Positions 62,988-64,000 of a stretch of 64,000 nucleotides of DNA are shown here, one piece after another. Under the pieces are notes generated by a model that did not search any database, was not told where the DNA came from, and saw only the letters and a program-made list of their open reading frames with translations. The position numbers were made by a program, and so were the translations under genes. The stretch comes from Centropus unirufus (taxonomy: Eukaryota; Chordata; Aves; Cuculiformes; Centropidae): NCBI GenBank assembly GCA_013397695.1, contig VYZI01000053.1, positions 3,016,957 to 3,080,956 of the forward strand, written 5' to 3'. Numbering within the stretch: the first letter of the stretch is position 1; each line of letters begins with the position of its first letter.

Positions 62988-64000
62988 TACAAAGATAACA
63001 AGTGCACAGTTCACTTCTGCTTGACAAATCCGACTCTAGCTGGCTGTTTAATTGCTGACAAGCAATAGCAATGTGTTCTTCCCCAACCTGTGAGCAGGCA
63101 GATGTCACTGGCCATGGTGTGGCATTTCATGACACACAGCAGCCTGATTTAAAGGGCAACGTTTGCTGGGTTTTCCCTGCCCCTTGCAGTAAAATCAGGA
63201 AGATTGTGTGTGCGGCAGAGAAGACAAGGAATGCACAGAGATTTGTACACAGTTTAACCCTTTTCTCAGCCAAAATACCAAAACCTCATCTCGGCACAAT
63301 GTTACTAGGACACAAATTTACATCAAGAAAATTTATCCCTGCCTGTATTCTTTGGTCCTGCTAGGAAAGTAACTGAAGTGCCTGTGCTGACAAGCTCAGC
63401 ATTCAAAATGCTGCTTGTGGAAAACTAATCATTATCCTCACAGAAATCCTCCTCAAGTACCTATTCGATGAGACTTCCTGATTAAGCCATAGACAGCAGG
63501 AGATGGATTTGCTCCAGAAAAGTAGATACAAGTTTCAGCAACAAGAGGCAGCAAAACGATGGGTAAAGGGAAGGAGGAATACATGGACAGGGGAGAAGGG
63601 CTCATTTCCTTGCCTTACAGGGGAGCAGAATGGGAATTTATTCGCTAAAAATGGAAGGAATCTGAAAAAGTATCCCTCTGGCAGGAAGAAGTCCTCCGAG
63701 TTCCCCAGTGTCACTTCATTCTAGAGTTGTTACCCATTTCTTTATAGCAATACCACCAAGATGTGTATATTTTCTGAGAAAATGCTTCTTTGAGAAATAT
63801 GCTTCTTCCGCTCCCCCCAAAAATGATGTATTTGCAAAAGAACTTTAATACAAATCAAGATTTGTGGTTTTTTTTTCCTGTTTCAGGGACTATTTTTTCT
63901 TTTTCAAAATAAACTCTCCCAAAGACAATAGAAACCATATATTGAATATGCCAGTTTTCTTGTAAGCACAGTATTTTTCAGCGTGCTTTTAAAGTTGGAA

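Overview
The window looks like bird genomic DNA. It is AT-rich and gene-poor, and the only interspersed repeats I can recognise are short 5'-truncated copies of the avian/reptilian CR1 LINE. One strong CpG island sits near the middle. There are no operons, no bacterial-type gene density, no CRISPR array and no recognisable tRNA or rRNA. The exact species cannot be read from the sequence.

One gene can be named. On the minus strand, 34817-34658 is the 3' end of a coding exon that closes with a consensus splice donor (C|gtaagtg, GT at 34657-34656). The 53 visible codons match, residue for residue over long stretches, the end of exon 1 of neuregulin-3 (NRG3), the Ser/Thr-rich juxta-EGF part of the extracellular region. 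Examples are the blocks WPTAA.ATSSY, HDS.PSWTLSPFQ and TTTTPE.ST.PK. The rest of exon 1 (start codon, N-terminal cytoplasmic segment, transmembrane segment and most of the mucin-like region) falls in a 659-N assembly gap at 34818-35476. Right of the gap lie the GC-rich, purine-rich (in mRNA sense) 5' leader and the probable promoter, up to about 36.26 kb.

Layout: 1-34657 is the 5' part of NRG3 intron 1, non-coding, with four CR1 pieces and a GC-rich 51-bp minisatellite just inside the intron. 34658-36470 holds exon 1, leader, promoter and CpG island. 36471-64000 is upstream intergenic DNA with four more CR1 pieces, simple repeats and a second gap (49981-50055). Nearly all open reading frames here are short and look like chance. 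The longest ones come from Ns or from the GC-rich island.

I found no undescribed biological system. The points most worth checking are lineage-specific changes in the visible NRG3 peptide, the hidden remainder of exon 1, the 51-bp tandem repeat next to the exon 1 donor, and short upstream ORFs in the putative leader.
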